DNA from: an uncultured Bacteroidales bacterium
Lineage (GTDB): Bacteria > Bacteroidota > Bacteroidia > Bacteroidales > Bacteroidaceae
NCBI GenBank assembly: GCA_902778625.1
Contig: CACYYM010000023.1
Location: 1-64,000 of the forward strand
DNA: 64,000 bases
Reading direction: 5' to 3'
Shown here: in pieces, positions 25,279 through 34,990 of the stretch
How the letters are laid out: every line of letters begins with the position of its first letter
Position numbering within the stretch: position 1 is the first letter of the stretch
Translations under genes and position numbers: made by a program
The notes under the pieces: model-generated
The model's database searches: none
Told to the model about the DNA's origin: nothing
Seen by the model: only the letters and a program-made list of their open reading frames with translations

Positions 25279-27252
25279 ATGAATAACACCGACATGCGGC
25301 TGCTGCAACTGCTTGCCCAGACGTTCCCGAACAGCGAGAGCGCAAGCACGGAAATCATAAACCTCGAGGCGATACTCAGTCTTCCGAAAGGCACAGAGCA
25401 TTTCGTGGCCGACATCCATGGCGAACACGAAGCGTTCCTCCACATCCTTCGCAATGCCAGCGGCAACATCAAGCGAAAGGTCTATGACCTCTTCGAAGGC
25501 TCGCTTCCAAAGGACGTGATGCGCGACCTCTGTACCCTCATTTACTATCCTGAGAAACGGCTCGAGATGATAGAAGAGGGCACTGACGACGACCTCTCGG
25601 ACTTCTATGCGAATACACTCTTGCGCCTCATTCTGGTCTGCCAATCCGTCAGCAGCAAGTACACGCGAAGCAAGGTCCGCAAAGCCCTGCCCCAGCAGTT
25701 CGCATACATCATCGAAGAGCTCCTTCACGAAAACCCGAACGACGAGGATAAAGATGCCTACGTGAACCGTATCGTCGAGACTATCGTACAGACTGGGCAG
25801 GCAAGGAACTTCATCGTCGCCATCTGCAACGTCATCCACCGCCTAAGCATCGACCAGCTACACATCCTTGGCGACATCTTCGATCGCGGTCCGGGCGCAC
25901 ACATCATCATGGACTATCTCCTGACTCGCGACAACTTCGACTTGCAATGGGGCAACCACGATGCCCTCTGGATGGGAGCCGCAGCCGGTCAGGACGCCTG
26001 CATCGCCATCGTCCTTCGCCTGTCGCTTCGCTTTGCCAACATGGCAACTCTGGAAGAAGGCTACGGCATAAACCTCCTGCCTCTCGCCACATTCGCAATG
26101 GAAACCTATCGCGACGACCCGTGCCTGCAGTTCCAGCCCATCGGGACGCCTGCCGAAGTCAAGGGCGACGAGAAGCGGCTCCGGCTCATTGCGCAGATGC
26201 ATAAAGCCATTTCCGTCATCCAGTTCAAGCTCGAAGGGCAGCTCGTCCGGCAACACCCAGAATGGAACATTGACCGCCGGGGCACGCTGGAGAACATCGA
26301 CCTCGCCCGAGGCACCTATCGCTTCTGCGGAAAGGACTACTCCCTGCTCGACACCAGCTTCCCTACCGTCCTTCCCGACGACCCCTACCGACTGACTGCC
26401 GAAGAGGAAGAGCTCATGAAGCGCCTCCACCACTCCTTCCGCATCTCCGAGAAGCTGCAGAAGCACATCCGATGCCTCTTCAGCCATGGCTCGATGTACA
26501 CCGTCTGCAACAGCAACCTCCTCTACCACGCCTCCGTACCCCTCAATGCCGACGGCAGCCTGCGGCAAGTAGAGATAGACGGCAAGCTGTACGAGGGACG
26601 CCAACTCATGCAGCAAATCGAGCTCAAGATGCGTACCGCTTTCCAGCACGATACACCCCGCGAACAGCGACTCCTGGCGCGCGACTTCTTCTGGTACCTC
26701 TGGTGCGGACCCGACAGCCCGCTCTTCGACAAAGACCGCATGGCGACCTTCGAGCGATACTTCCTTGCCGACCCGGCCACACATCACGAAGAGAAGGGTG
26801 CCTACTATCAGTTGAGGGAAGACCCTGCCGTTTGTGCGCGCATCCTGGACCACTTCGGAGTGGAGGGCGAGACACGCCACATCATCAACGGCCATGTGCC
26901 TGTCCATGCCAGTCAGGGCGAGAACCCCATCAAGGCCGACGGCATGCTCATGGTCATCGACGGCGGCTTCGCCAAAGCCTACCACCACACGACGGGCATC
27001 GCAGGCTATACGCTCGTCTATCATAGCCGCGGCTTCCAACTCATTCAGCACGAGCCGTTCACCAGTACCGCCGAGGCCGTTGCCAATGGCACCGACATCA
27101 AGAGCAGCACGCAAATCGTCGAGATGATGGGCCGCCGCATCCGCGTTCGCGACACCGACAAGGGACGTCAGCTTCAAGAGCAGATAAAAGAGCTCCGCAG
27201 CCTGCTCTACGCATACCGTCACGGCATCATAAAAGAAAACACCAAAAAGTAG
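25279..27252 (+). CDS. fbp: Fructose-1,6-bisphosphatase, class III
   Basis: A 657-residue Firmicutes/Bacteroidetes-type FBPase (PF06874) that hydrolyses fructose-1,6-bisphosphate for gluconeogenesis. The calcineurin-like metal motifs are present: FVADIHGEHEAFLHIL (about 42-57), LHILGDIFDRGPGAH (about 195-209), QWGNHDALWMGA and INGHVPVHASQGENP. The length fits the class (about 650). The ATG at 25279 (MNNTDMRLLQ) is preferred to a GTG at 25261 that belongs to an 8-bp repeat tract. It converges on pssA with a palindromic array between. Confidence 0.93.
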   Translation: MNNTDMRLLQLLAQTFPNSESASTEIINLEAILSLPKGTEHFVADIHGEHEAFLHILRNASGNIKRKVYDLFEGSLPKDVMRDLCTLIYYPEKRLEMIEEGTDDDLSDFYANTLLRLILVCQSVSSKYTRSKVRKALPQQFAYIIEELLHENPNDEDKDAYVNRIVETIVQTGQARNFIVAICNVIHRLSIDQLHILGDIFDRGPGAHIIMDYLLTRDNFDLQWGNHDALWMGAAAGQDACIAIVLRLSLRFANMATLEEGYGINLLPLATFAMETYRDDPCLQFQPIGTPAEVKGDEKRLRLIAQMHKAISVIQFKLEGQLVRQHPEWNIDRRGTLENIDLARGTYRFCGKDYSLLDTSFPTVLPDDPYRLTAEEEELMKRLHHSFRISEKLQKHIRCLFSHGSMYTVCNSNLLYHASVPLNADGSLRQVEIDGKLYEGRQLMQQIELKMRTAFQHDTPREQRLLARDFFWYLWCGPDSPLFDKDRMATFERYFLADPATHHEEKGAYYQLREDPAVCARILDHFGVEGETRHIINGHVPVHASQGENPIKADGMLMVIDGGFAKAYHHTTGIAGYTLVYHSRGFQLIQHEPFTSTAEAVANGTDIKSSTQIVEMMGRRIRVRDTDKGRQLQEQIKELRSLLYAYRHGIIKENTKK

Positions 27253-27261
27253 GGGTCAAAA

Positions 27262-27344
27262 AACGCCGCCTGCGGGGATTGCCATCGCCGCACGCGGAAA
27301 TTGCCATCGCCGCACGCGGAAATTAAAACGCCGCCTGCGGGGAT
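27262..27344. terminator. GC-family 22-bp array, four units, between convergent fbp and pssA
   Basis: Units start at 27262, 27284, 27306 and 27327. Cores are CCTG, CACG, CACG and CCTG. Left arms are AACGCCG, ATCGCCG, ATCGCCG and AACGCCG; right arms CGGGGAT, CGGAAAT, CGGAAAT and CGGGGAT. The last junction is 3 nt (TAA). A T-run follows on the plus strand, so it can terminate fbp; an A-run precedes it for the other direction. Confidence 0.9.
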
Positions 27345-27350
27345 TTTTTT

Positions 27351-28052
27351 TCAGCCTTTTGAAATCCTCGGAAAAGCTATCGAAATTGCCACGTACCAAA
27401 CGATGATAGCGGCGAGGGCGGAGTAGCCGAGCAGCAAGAGCGGCAGACAGCCGACGAGGAAGATGTAGCGCTGCTTGTTGTCTGCCCAACTGAGGTTCTT
27501 GAACTTCAACGCCAGCATCGGAACTTCGCAAACCAGCAACATACAGAAGAGCAGCATGAAGAGGAAAAGGAAGACTGCGTTGAACTTGAGCGAAACAAGA
27601 AAGGCGTGTTCGCCCAGCACGAGGCTTCCCCAAAAGAGGGCATTCGCAGGCGTCGGCAAGCCGATGAACTGCTGGTGCTGACGCTCGTCGATATTGAACT
27701 TGGCGAGCCTCAGAGCCGAGAACGCAGCCATCAGGAAAGCCGTATATGGAAGGAAACTCTTTATTGGCAACAACACTTCAGGCACATGCACCTCATGGAA
27801 GAGGTAAAAAACGATAGCGCTGGGTGCAACACCGAAGGTAACAACATCGGCCAGCGAATCAAGCTCCTTGCCTATCGGCGAAGAGACACCGAGGGCTCGG
27901 GCCACCATGCCGTCGAAGAAGTCGAACACGGCACCGACAATTATCATCAGCACTGCATAGTGGTACTGTCCGTAGAAAGCACAGCCAATGGCAAAGCAGC
28001 CGCAGATGAGGTTGCAGCAAGTAAGGGAGTTGGGAATGTGTCGCTTAATCAT
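27351..28052 (-). CDS. pssA: CDP-diacylglycerol-serine O-phosphatidyltransferase
   Basis: A 233-residue integral membrane CDP-alcohol phosphatidyltransferase that makes phosphatidylserine from CDP-diacylglycerol and serine. The signature D-G-x2-A-R-x8-G-x3-D-x3-D is seen in [20 protein letters not shown] (about residues 45-64, ending SLAD). The N-terminus [17 protein letters not shown] and several membrane spans fit. It overlaps psd by 8 bp, so synthesis and decarboxylation of phosphatidylserine are translationally coupled. Confidence 0.93.
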   Translation of the reverse strand: MIKRHIPNSLTCCNLICGCFAIGCAFYGQYHYAVLMIIVGAVFDFFDGMVARALGVSSPIGKELDSLADVVTFGVAPSAIVFYLFHEVHVPEVLLPIKSFLPYTAFLMAAFSALRLAKFNIDERQHQQFIGLPTPANALFWGSLVLGEHAFLVSLKFNAVFLFLFMLLFCMLLVCEVPMLALKFKNLSWADNKQRYIFLVGCLPLLLLGYSALAAIIVWYVAISIAFPRISKG

Positions 28053-28752
28053 CTGGCATGAGGTTCTTTAGTTTTGCTATGACGGTCTCGTTGCCTACGG
28101 TCTTCTGATGAAGCTCAACGAGCACTTCTGTGCCGAGCGGCAAGTAGAGGTCAACGCGCGAGCCGAACTTGATGAAGCCCAGGTGCTCGTCGACATAGCA
28201 GTCTTCGCCGACACTGGGATAGGTGACGATGCGTCGAGCCATTGCGCCAGCCACTTGCCGCGCCAGTATCTCCGTACCGTCGGGTGTCTCGATGACGACT
28301 GTGCATCGCTCGTTCTCTTCGCTCGCCTTGGGCAGCCAAGCTTTGTGGAAATTGCCGTCGTAATGGCAGACATGCTTGACGGTGCCGTCGACGGGAATCC
28401 AGTTGGCGTGGACGTTGAAGAGACTCATGAAGATGCTCACCATGATGCGGCGGTCGTGGAAATATTCTGTCTCTTCCGTCTCTTCCACCACGACGACCTT
28501 GCCGTCGGCAGGCGCCAGTACGAGTCCTTCCGTCTCGCCCTCGAAAGTGCGGATGGGACATTGGAAGAAGTTCAACAGGACGGCATACAGAACAGCGCTT
28601 ACCGCTATGCAGATGTCGAACGGAAGTCGGGAATCGAAGACGTGGAGTATGGTAAAGTTGAGCACCCCAAGCACGATGGCGCTCCAGAGAAGCGTGGTTT
28701 TTCCCTCGTGATGAAGGCGTATCTTTTTCAGTTTTCTTAGTCGTTTGCCCAT
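28045..28752 (-). CDS. psd: Phosphatidylserine decarboxylase, short (PSD-related) type
   Basis: A 235-residue pyruvoyl-dependent decarboxylase giving phosphatidylethanolamine. Two N-terminal membrane segments (about 18-55) are followed by [33 protein letters not shown] and the self-cleavage site [15 protein letters not shown]. Here G-S replaces the LGST of E. coli, and the Ser becomes the pyruvoyl group. First gene of psd-pssA with a consensus promoter at 28775-28805. Confidence 0.93.
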   Translation of the reverse strand: MGKRLRKLKKIRLHHEGKTTLLWSAIVLGVLNFTILHVFDSRLPFDICIAVSAVLYAVLLNFFQCPIRTFEGETEGLVLAPADGKVVVVEETEETEYFHDRRIMVSIFMSLFNVHANWIPVDGTVKHVCHYDGNFHKAWLPKASEENERCTVVIETPDGTEILARQVAGAMARRIVTYPSVGEDCYVDEHLGFIKFGSRVDLYLPLGTEVLVELHQKTVGNETVIAKLKNLMPDD

Positions 28753-28774
28753 GCTTTTTTGATATAGTGCGCCT

Positions 28775-28805
28775 CAAAGTTAACACTATTTTTTGAACTT
28801 GCAAA
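28775..28805 (-). promoter_or_regulatory. Promoter of psd-pssA
   Basis: Minus strand TTTG (28802-28805), 19 bp, TAACTTTG (28775-28782). A possible -7 box for dnaE (TATCTTTG, 28877-28884) faces the other way but lacks a -33 box. Confidence 0.7.
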
Positions 28806-28926
28806 GGAAAAGTTGAAAAAAAGAGAAATTGGGAAAATGAAACTCAAAAAATGTCTCTTTTCTCCAACCTTTTTTGTATCTTTGCTCTCTCAATTTCAAT
28901 TATCAACTTTCAATTTCCCATATACT

Positions 28927-31900
28927 ATGCAGGACTTCGTACACCTTCATGTCCACTCCCAATACTCTCTCCTCGACGGACAGTCGAGCATCAAGGGCAT
29001 GGTGGACAAAGCCATCAAGGACGGAATGCGCGGCCTGGCTCTCACGGACCACGGCAACATGTTTGGCGTCAAGGAGTTGTACGATTATTGCAAGGATGTC
29101 AACAAGGCAAGGAAGAAGGAAGGGCTGGAGCCGTTCAAGCCTATCTTCGGCTGCGAGATGTACGTAGCACGAAACGGCGACAAGAACGTGCGCGAGGGCG
29201 GCAAAGAGTTCCAGTCGGGCTGGCACCTTATCGTGCTGGCCAAGAACCTGAAAGGCTATCACAATCTCATCAAGCTCGTCTCGCGCTCCTGGGTCGACGG
29301 CTTCTACATGCGACCCCGCACCGACCATAAAGACCTTGAGCTGTTCCACGAAGGCCTTATCATCTGCTCCGCCTGCATCGGTGGCGAAGTGCCAAGGAAG
29401 ATACAGAACGGCGACATAGCAGGAGCAGAGCAGACCGTCAAATGGTTCCACGACATCTGGGGCGACGACTACTACCTCGAGCTGCAACGTCACGAGGTAA
29501 CGAACCCGACACTGGAAGCCAATCGCGAGACATTCGAGGTGCAGAAGCGTGTCAATCCCGTCCTTATCGAACTGGCAAAAAAGCATGGCGTAAAGCTCAT
29601 CTGCTCAAACGACTCGCACTTCCTCAACGAAGATGATGCCGAGGCTCACGACCTATTGCTCTGCCTCTCGACCGGCAGAGACCTCGACGACCCCAACCGT
29701 ATGCGCTACAGCAAGCAGGAGTGGTTCAAGACAAAGGCTGAGATGAACGCCATCTTCGCCGACATTCCCGAAGCACTTGCCAATACCTGCGAAATACTGG
29801 ACAAAGTCGAACTGTACGACCTCGAGTCGAACCCCATCATGCCCTTCTTCCCCATCCCCGAAGACTTCGGCACAGAAGAACTATGGCGGCAGAAGTACAG
29901 CGAAGAGGACCTCTTCAAGGAGTTCACCTCCGACGAGAATGGCGAGAACCCCTTGCCTCGGGAAGAAGCGGAAAAGAAAATTGAAAAACTTGGCGGCGTT
30001 GACAAACTCTACCGCATAAAGTTCGAGGCAGACTACCTCGCCAAGCTTGCCTACGAAGGCGCCGAACGTCTCTATGGCTCGCCCCTTTCAAAGGAACTGG
30101 ATGAACGCATCCGCTTCGAACTGCACATCATGAAGACAATGGGCTTCCCGGGGTATTTCCTTATTGTGCAGGACTTCATCAACAGCGCTCGCCACGAGCT
30201 AGGCGTTTGGGTAGGACCAGGACGAGGCTCGGCAGCAGGTTCGGTAGTGGCTTATTGCCTTGGCATCACACGTCTCGACCCGCTCAAGTACGACCTTCTG
30301 TTCGAGCGTTTCCTTAATCCAGACCGCATCTCCCTGCCTGATATCGATACCGATTTCGACGACGACGGCAGAGGCAAAGTCCTGCAATGGGTAATGGACA
30401 AATATGGCGCAGAGAACTGTGCCCACATTATTACTTATGGCGCAATGGCCGCCAAGAGCAGCATCAAGGACGTGGGGCGAGTGGAGAAGGTTCCCCTTTC
30501 CGTCGTTAATGCTTGGTGCAAGGCAATGCCCGACCGCCTGCCGGATGGCAAGAAGCCAACCTTGGAGAACTATATCGAGGCGACACCCGAGCTGAGAGAA
30601 GCGAAATACTCGCGAGACTTAAAGGAATCCGATACCATCAAGTACGCCCTGAAACTCGAGGGAACAGTGCGCAATACAGGCATCCATGCTTGCGGCTTCA
30701 TCATCTGTCGCGACCCAATAAGCGACCACGTGCCTGTCTCAACTGCAGACGACCCGGACTTCCCAGACCGCAAGACTGCCGTAACACAATACGACGGCCA
30801 CGTCATCGAGAGCACCGGCCTCATCAAGATGGACTTCCTTGGCTTGAAGACCTTGTCTCAGCTGAAGGAAGCATGCCGCATCGTCAAGGAAGCTCACGGT
30901 ATTGACATCGATATCGACAATATTCCCATCGACGACCCGCTTACCTACAAATTATATCAGGAGGGCAAGACCGTCGGAACATTCCAGTTCGAATCGGCAG
31001 GCATGCGTAAGTACTTGAAGGAGCTGCATCCGACAGTCTTCGAGGACCTCATAGCGATGAACGCCCTTTATCGCCCCGGACCCATGGACTACATTCCGCA
31101 GTTCATCAGGCGCAAGAACGGGCAGGAGCCCATCACCTACGACCTGCCGGCTTGCGAGGAATATCTGCGCGACACATACGGCATCACTGTTTATCAGGAG
31201 CAAGTCATGCTGCTCGCACGAAAGCTTGCAGGCTTCACCAGAGGCGAAAGCGACGGACTTCGAAAGGCAATGGGCAAGAAGAAGAAGGACATTGTGGACC
31301 AGATGAAACCCAAGTTCATCCAGGGCGGAATAAAGAACGGCCACGACCCGAAGATTCTCGAGAAAATTTGGGCAGATTGGGAGAAGTTCGCCTCCTACGC
31401 CTTCAACAAGTCCCATGCGGCTTGCTACTCTTGGGTCTCGTATCAGACGGCCTACATGAAGGCACACTATCCTGCCGAGTTCATGGCTGCTTTGCTGACG
31501 CGAGGCAAGGACGACGTGAAGGAAGTGACGAAGCTCCTCGAAGAGTGCCACGCCATGAAGATTGAGGTACTTGGTCCAGATGTCAACGAATCACATCGTG
31601 ACTTTGGCGTCAACAAGCTACAACAGATACGCTACGGCCTGATGGCCATCAAGGGACTTGGTGAAGCAGCTGTGCAAGCCATCGTGGACGAAAGGGAGAA
31701 GAACGGCCCGTTCAAGGACATCTTCGACTTTGCCGAACGCGTCAACATGTCAGCCATCAAGCGCAATGGAATGGAATGCCTTGCCCTGAGCGGTGCCTTC
31801 GATACCATTGCGGGCAACATCCGCCGCGAACAATTCGTTGCCGAGAACCAGAAGGGCGACATCTTCCTCGACTTGCTTGTTCGCTACGGACAGCAATTCC

Positions 31901-32643
31901 AGCAGACGCAAATGGAAGCGCAGTTCTCGCTCTTTGGCATGGATGCCATCGAACTCAACAAACCTGCAGTGCCAGAGGCAGAAGAATGGACTGCTCTTGA
32001 GCGACTCAACAAGGAGCGCTCGCTGGTCGGCATCTATCTCTCGGCGCATCCGCTCGACGAGTACTACGTGATTCTTCAGCACGTCTGCAACCTGAAGATG
32101 GCAGAAATGGAGTACCTCACAGCCTTTGCCGGGCAGAGTGTTCAACTTGGCGGCATTGTCACCGAAGTTCGTTCGGGCACTTCAAAGAACGGAAAGCCTT
32201 GGGGCGTCGCCACCATCGAGGACTTCAGCGGCACTGGCGAAATAGCGCTCTTTGGCGACAACTGGGTGAAGTGGGGCGGCTACCTATGCATCGACCGCTC
32301 TGTGCTTATCAAAGGTACTATTGAGAAGCATCGTTTCAAGGAGGGCGAGTTTGAGCTTCGCATAGGCCACATCGACTGGCTTGCCGACGTGAGCGACAAG
32401 GTGATAGAGCACATCACGGTAAATGTGAACACGGCCACCTTGAGCAAGGACGACGTGGAAATGCTGACCTCATACGTCGAGGAGAACAAGGGCAACACGG
32501 CTTTGCGCCTTGTCTTCATCGACGCGACCAATCCTCACAACCAGCTCCGCATGGTTTCCCGCAAGCATCGCATCAAGGTGACGCGACAGTTCCTGAACGA
32601 CATAGAAGCAAGCGAAGCACTTTCATACAGCATCAACCAATAA
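28927..32643 (+). CDS. dnaE: DNA polymerase III alpha subunit
   Basis: A 1238-residue replicative polymerase. An N-terminal PHP domain (FVHLHVHSQYSLLDG) starts at once, then the C-family catalytic core with acidic residues in PDIDTDFDDDGR (about residue 475) and the fingers, a helix-hairpin-helix region (ESDGLRKAMGKKKKDIVDQM; YGLMAIKGLGEAAVQAI) and a C-terminal OB fold (GGIVTEVRSGTSKNGKPWGVATIEDF). The start at 28927 (MQDFVHLHVHS) is chosen over an upstream ATG at 28813. The extra residues are low complexity and include the -7 box. trxA follows 13 bp downstream. Confidence 0.95.
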   Translation: MQDFVHLHVHSQYSLLDGQSSIKGMVDKAIKDGMRGLALTDHGNMFGVKELYDYCKDVNKARKKEGLEPFKPIFGCEMYVARNGDKNVREGGKEFQSGWHLIVLAKNLKGYHNLIKLVSRSWVDGFYMRPRTDHKDLELFHEGLIICSACIGGEVPRKIQNGDIAGAEQTVKWFHDIWGDDYYLELQRHEVTNPTLEANRETFEVQKRVNPVLIELAKKHGVKLICSNDSHFLNEDDAEAHDLLLCLSTGRDLDDPNRMRYSKQEWFKTKAEMNAIFADIPEALANTCEILDKVELYDLESNPIMPFFPIPEDFGTEELWRQKYSEEDLFKEFTSDENGENPLPREEAEKKIEKLGGVDKLYRIKFEADYLAKLAYEGAERLYGSPLSKELDERIRFELHIMKTMGFPGYFLIVQDFINSARHELGVWVGPGRGSAAGSVVAYCLGITRLDPLKYDLLFERFLNPDRISLPDIDTDFDDDGRGKVLQWVMDKYGAENCAHIITYGAMAAKSSIKDVGRVEKVPLSVVNAWCKAMPDRLPDGKKPTLENYIEATPELREAKYSRDLKESDTIKYALKLEGTVRNTGIHACGFIICRDPISDHVPVSTADDPDFPDRKTAVTQYDGHVIESTGLIKMDFLGLKTLSQLKEACRIVKEAHGIDIDIDNIPIDDPLTYKLYQEGKTVGTFQFESAGMRKYLKELHPTVFEDLIAMNALYRPGPMDYIPQFIRRKNGQEPITYDLPACEEYLRDTYGITVYQEQVMLLARKLAGFTRGESDGLRKAMGKKKKDIVDQMKPKFIQGGIKNGHDPKILEKIWADWEKFASYAFNKSHAACYSWVSYQTAYMKAHYPAEFMAALLTRGKDDVKEVTKLLEECHAMKIEVLGPDVNESHRDFGVNKLQQIRYGLMAIKGLGEAAVQAIVDEREKNGPFKDIFDFAERVNMSAIKRNGMECLALSGAFDTIAGNIRREQFVAENQKGDIFLDLLVRYGQQFQQTQMEAQFSLFGMDAIELNKPAVPEAEEWTALERLNKERSLVGIYLSAHPLDEYYVILQHVCNLKMAEMEYLTAFAGQSVQLGGIVTEVRSGTSKNGKPWGVATIEDFSGTGEIALFGDNWVKWGGYLCIDRSVLIKGTIEKHRFKEGEFELRIGHIDWLADVSDKVIEHITVNVNTATLSKDDVEMLTSYVEENKGNTALRLVFIDATNPHNQLRMVSRKHRIKVTRQFLNDIEASEALSYSINQ

Positions 32644-32656
32644 ACAAACAAAAACT

Positions 32657-32971
32657 ATGGCACAAGCAATCAACACAGGAAACTTCGAGGCTCTGGTAGC
32701 AACCGGCAAGCCTCTCGTATTGGACTTCTGGGCAACGTGGTGCGGTCCCTGCAAACGTCTCGCTCCAGTCATCGAGGAATTGGCAAAGGACTACGACGGC
32801 ATAGCTATCGTGGGCAAGTGCGACGTGGAAGAGGACGAAGACCTTGCTATGCGCTTTGGCGTCCGAAACATCCCTACTGTAGTCTTTCTGAAAGACGGCA
32901 AAGAGGTGGATTGCTGCGTCGGTCTTGTACCACGCCCTGTACTTGAAGAGAAAATCAAAGCACTGTTATAA
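32657..32971 (+). CDS. trxA: Thioredoxin
   Basis: A 104-residue thioredoxin with the active site W28-C-G-P-C32 in FWATWCGPCKRLAPVIEEL and the cis-proline loop NIPTVVFLKDG. It has no signal peptide, so it acts in the cytoplasm as a disulfide reductant. It sits between dnaE and a small acidic protein with 13- and 3-bp gaps, so it is probably co-transcribed with dnaE. Confidence 0.95.
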   Translation: MAQAINTGNFEALVATGKPLVLDFWATWCGPCKRLAPVIEELAKDYDGIAIVGKCDVEEDEDLAMRFGVRNIPTVVFLKDGKEVDCCVGLVPRPVLEEKIKALL

Positions 32972-32974
32972 ACT

Positions 32975-33292
32975 ATGGGAACTTTTGAAGAAGACCTTCT
33001 CCTCGATGCTGAGGATGATCGCCAGACGGTCGAATACATCAAGAACTACTTGCCACAGGACCTCAAGGACAGGTTCACGGAGGACGAGCTCTACTATTTC
33101 ATCGATGTCATCGGCGAATATTATGTCGATTTGCTCGACAAGCACTCGGGCGACGAAGACATTGATATCGACGTAGAGGACGTGGCAAAGTTCGTTGCCA
33201 AGCAAGCCAAGAAGGACAAGATGGGCGACTTCGACCCCGAAGACCTCCGTTGGGTTGTGGACGGCGAACTGGAATACGGAGAGCAAAATTAA
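32975..33292 (+). CDS. Small acidic conserved protein, function unknown
   Basis: A 105-residue cytosolic protein, strongly acidic (FEEDLLLDAEDDRQTVEYI; DKHSGDEDIDIDVEDVAKF), predicted mostly helical, with no signal peptide or membrane segment. I do not recognise a named domain. Its 3-bp gap after trxA suggests a job linked to the dnaE-trxA transcript, but no function can be assigned. Confidence 0.8.
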   Translation: MGTFEEDLLLDAEDDRQTVEYIKNYLPQDLKDRFTEDELYYFIDVIGEYYVDLLDKHSGDEDIDIDVEDVAKFVAKQAKKDKMGDFDPEDLRWVVDGELEYGEQN

Positions 33293-33309
33293 AAATTAAC
33301 AGTTTGAAT

Positions 33310-33386
33310 AGGTGAAAAAGTAAAAAGGCACTCTCTCGCCTTTCACCTTTTGACTTTTTCACCTTTTAACTTATTCACCTTTTTAT
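33310..33386. repeat. Imperfect inverted repeat and 16-bp tandem of TTCACCTTTT
   Basis: A left arm of purine-rich AGGTGAAAAAGT (33310 on) can pair with ACTTTTTCACCT ending at 33364 around the loop ACTCTCTC, as a possible terminator for the dnaE-trxA transcript. The right side is also a 16-bp tandem in three diverged copies (CTTTCACCTTTTGACT, TTTTCACCTTTTAACT, TATTCACCTTTTTATA). This runs up to the cysS start codon and must include the cysS promoter, which I cannot otherwise see. Confidence 0.6.
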
Positions 33387-34886
33387 ATGGAACAACCACT
33401 CCTGATTTATAATACCCTGAGTCGGCAGAAGGAGCTCTTCAAGCCGCTCAATCCCGGTCGCGTTGGCATGTATGTCTGCGGCCCAACTGTCTATGGCGAC
33501 GCTCACCTCGGGCACGCACGTCCTGCCATTACCTTCGACCTCCTGTTTCGCTATCTGCAACACATCGGCTACAAGGTGCGTTACGTGCGGAACATCACGG
33601 ACGTAGGCCACCTCGAGCACGATGCCGACGAGGGCGAGGACAAGATTGCCAAGAAGGCACGACTCGAGCAGCTCGAGCCGATGGAGGTGGCGCAGTACTA
33701 CACCAACCGCTTCCACGAGGCTATGGACGCGCTGGGCTGCTTGCCGCCAAGCATCGAGCCACATGCCACTGGCCACATCATCGAACAGCAGGCTCTGGTA
33801 CAGCAAATCCTCGACAACGGCTATGCCTACGAGAGCAACGGCAGCATCTATTTTGACATCGAGAAGTACAACAAGGACCACCGCTGGGGCATCCTCTCGG
33901 GCAGAGACCTCGAGAACATCAAGGACGCAAGTCGCGATCTGGCCGGCGTGGGCGAGAAGAAGAACCAGGCGGACTTTGCCCTCTGGAAAGCCGCACAGCC
34001 CGAACACATCATGCGATGGCCCAGTCCTTGGAGCGACGGCTTCCCTGGATGGCACTGCGAATGCACAGCTATGGGACGCAAGTATCTGGGCGACCACTTC
34101 GACATCCACGGAGGCGGCATGGACCTCATCTTCCCGCACCACGAGTGCGAGATAGCGCAGGCTGTCGCAAGTCAGGGCACACAAATGGTGCACTACTGGA
34201 TGCACAACAACATGATCACCATCGACGGCAAGAAGATGGGCAAGTCCTACAACAACTTCATCACCCTGCCGCAGTTCTTCAGCGGAGACCATCCGCTGCT
34301 CTCGCAGGCCTACACGCCCATGACCATCCGCTTCTTCATCCTGCAGGCACACTACCGCTCAACGGTCGACTTCGGCAACGAAGCCCTGCAGGCAGCAGAA
34401 AAGGGACTGGCGCGACTGATGGACGGACTGAAGAACCTGCGCCGACTGCAAGAAGGACAGAAAGTCAAGGGACAACCACAAGTCGAGATGAAGTACGTCG
34501 ACGAGCTGCGCACGAAGCTCTACGATGCAATGAACGACGACTTGAACTCGCCCATCGTCATCAGCCACCTGTTCGACGCCTGCCGCGTCATCAACACCCT
34601 CATTGACAAAAAGGCGAGCATCACAGCCGAAGTGGCTCAGGCTTTGCTCCGACTCATGGAGACCTTCACGACCGAGATTCTCGGCCTCCGGCAAGACACA
34701 GGCGTGAGCAACAAGGCTCGCGAAGAAGCCTTCGGAGCCGTCGTCAATATGCTCCTCGAACAACGTCAGACTGCCAAGGCTGAAAAGAACTGGGCGCTGA
34801 GCGACAAGATTCGCGATGACTTGGCTGCTCTTGGCTTCGAAGTGAAAGACACCAAGGACGGCTTCTCGTGGACACTCAATAAGTGA
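33387..34886 (+). CDS. cysS: Cysteinyl-tRNA synthetase
   Basis: A 499-residue class I aminoacyl-tRNA synthetase that charges tRNA-Cys. The HIGH-equivalent is HLGH in [16 protein letters not shown] (about 31-46); the KMSKS-equivalent is KMGKS ([11 protein letters not shown], about 280-290). Zn ligands fit C31, the Cys of WHCECTAMG and the HHECE motif (about 249-253). The length is normal. It converges on the GH2 remnant with a palindromic array between. Confidence 0.95.
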   Translation: MEQPLLIYNTLSRQKELFKPLNPGRVGMYVCGPTVYGDAHLGHARPAITFDLLFRYLQHIGYKVRYVRNITDVGHLEHDADEGEDKIAKKARLEQLEPMEVAQYYTNRFHEAMDALGCLPPSIEPHATGHIIEQQALVQQILDNGYAYESNGSIYFDIEKYNKDHRWGILSGRDLENIKDASRDLAGVGEKKNQADFALWKAAQPEHIMRWPSPWSDGFPGWHCECTAMGRKYLGDHFDIHGGGMDLIFPHHECEIAQAVASQGTQMVHYWMHNNMITIDGKKMGKSYNNFITLPQFFSGDHPLLSQAYTPMTIRFFILQAHYRSTVDFGNEALQAAEKGLARLMDGLKNLRRLQEGQKVKGQPQVEMKYVDELRTKLYDAMNDDLNSPIVISHLFDACRVINTLIDKKASITAEVAQALLRLMETFTTEILGLRQDTGVSNKAREEAFGAVVNMLLEQRQTAKAEKNWALSDKIRDDLAALGFEVKDTKDGFSWTLNK

Positions 34887-34893
34887 CAAAAAA

Positions 34894-34976
34894 AACGCCG
34901 CGTGCGGGGATTGCAATCGCCGCACGCGGAAATGGCCAACGCCGCACGCGGAAATTAAATCGCCGCCTGCGGCGTT
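34894..34976. terminator. GC-family 22-bp array, four units, between convergent cysS and GH2
   Basis: Units start at 34894, 34916, 34938 and 34959. Cores are CGTG, CACG, CACG and CCTG. Left arms AACGCCG, ATCGCCG, AACGCCG and ATCGCCG; right arms CGGGGAT, CGGAAAT, CGGAAAT and CGGCGTT. The last junction is 3 nt (TAA). A run of eight Ts follows and an A-run precedes, as expected for a two-way terminator. Confidence 0.9.
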
Positions 34977-34990
34977 TTTTTTGCCGCTTT

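Noticed and set aside
28813..28926. N-terminal extension of DnaE by 38 residues
   Set aside because: DnaE proteins begin directly with the PHP motif FVHLHVHS; the extension is low complexity and includes a -7 box.
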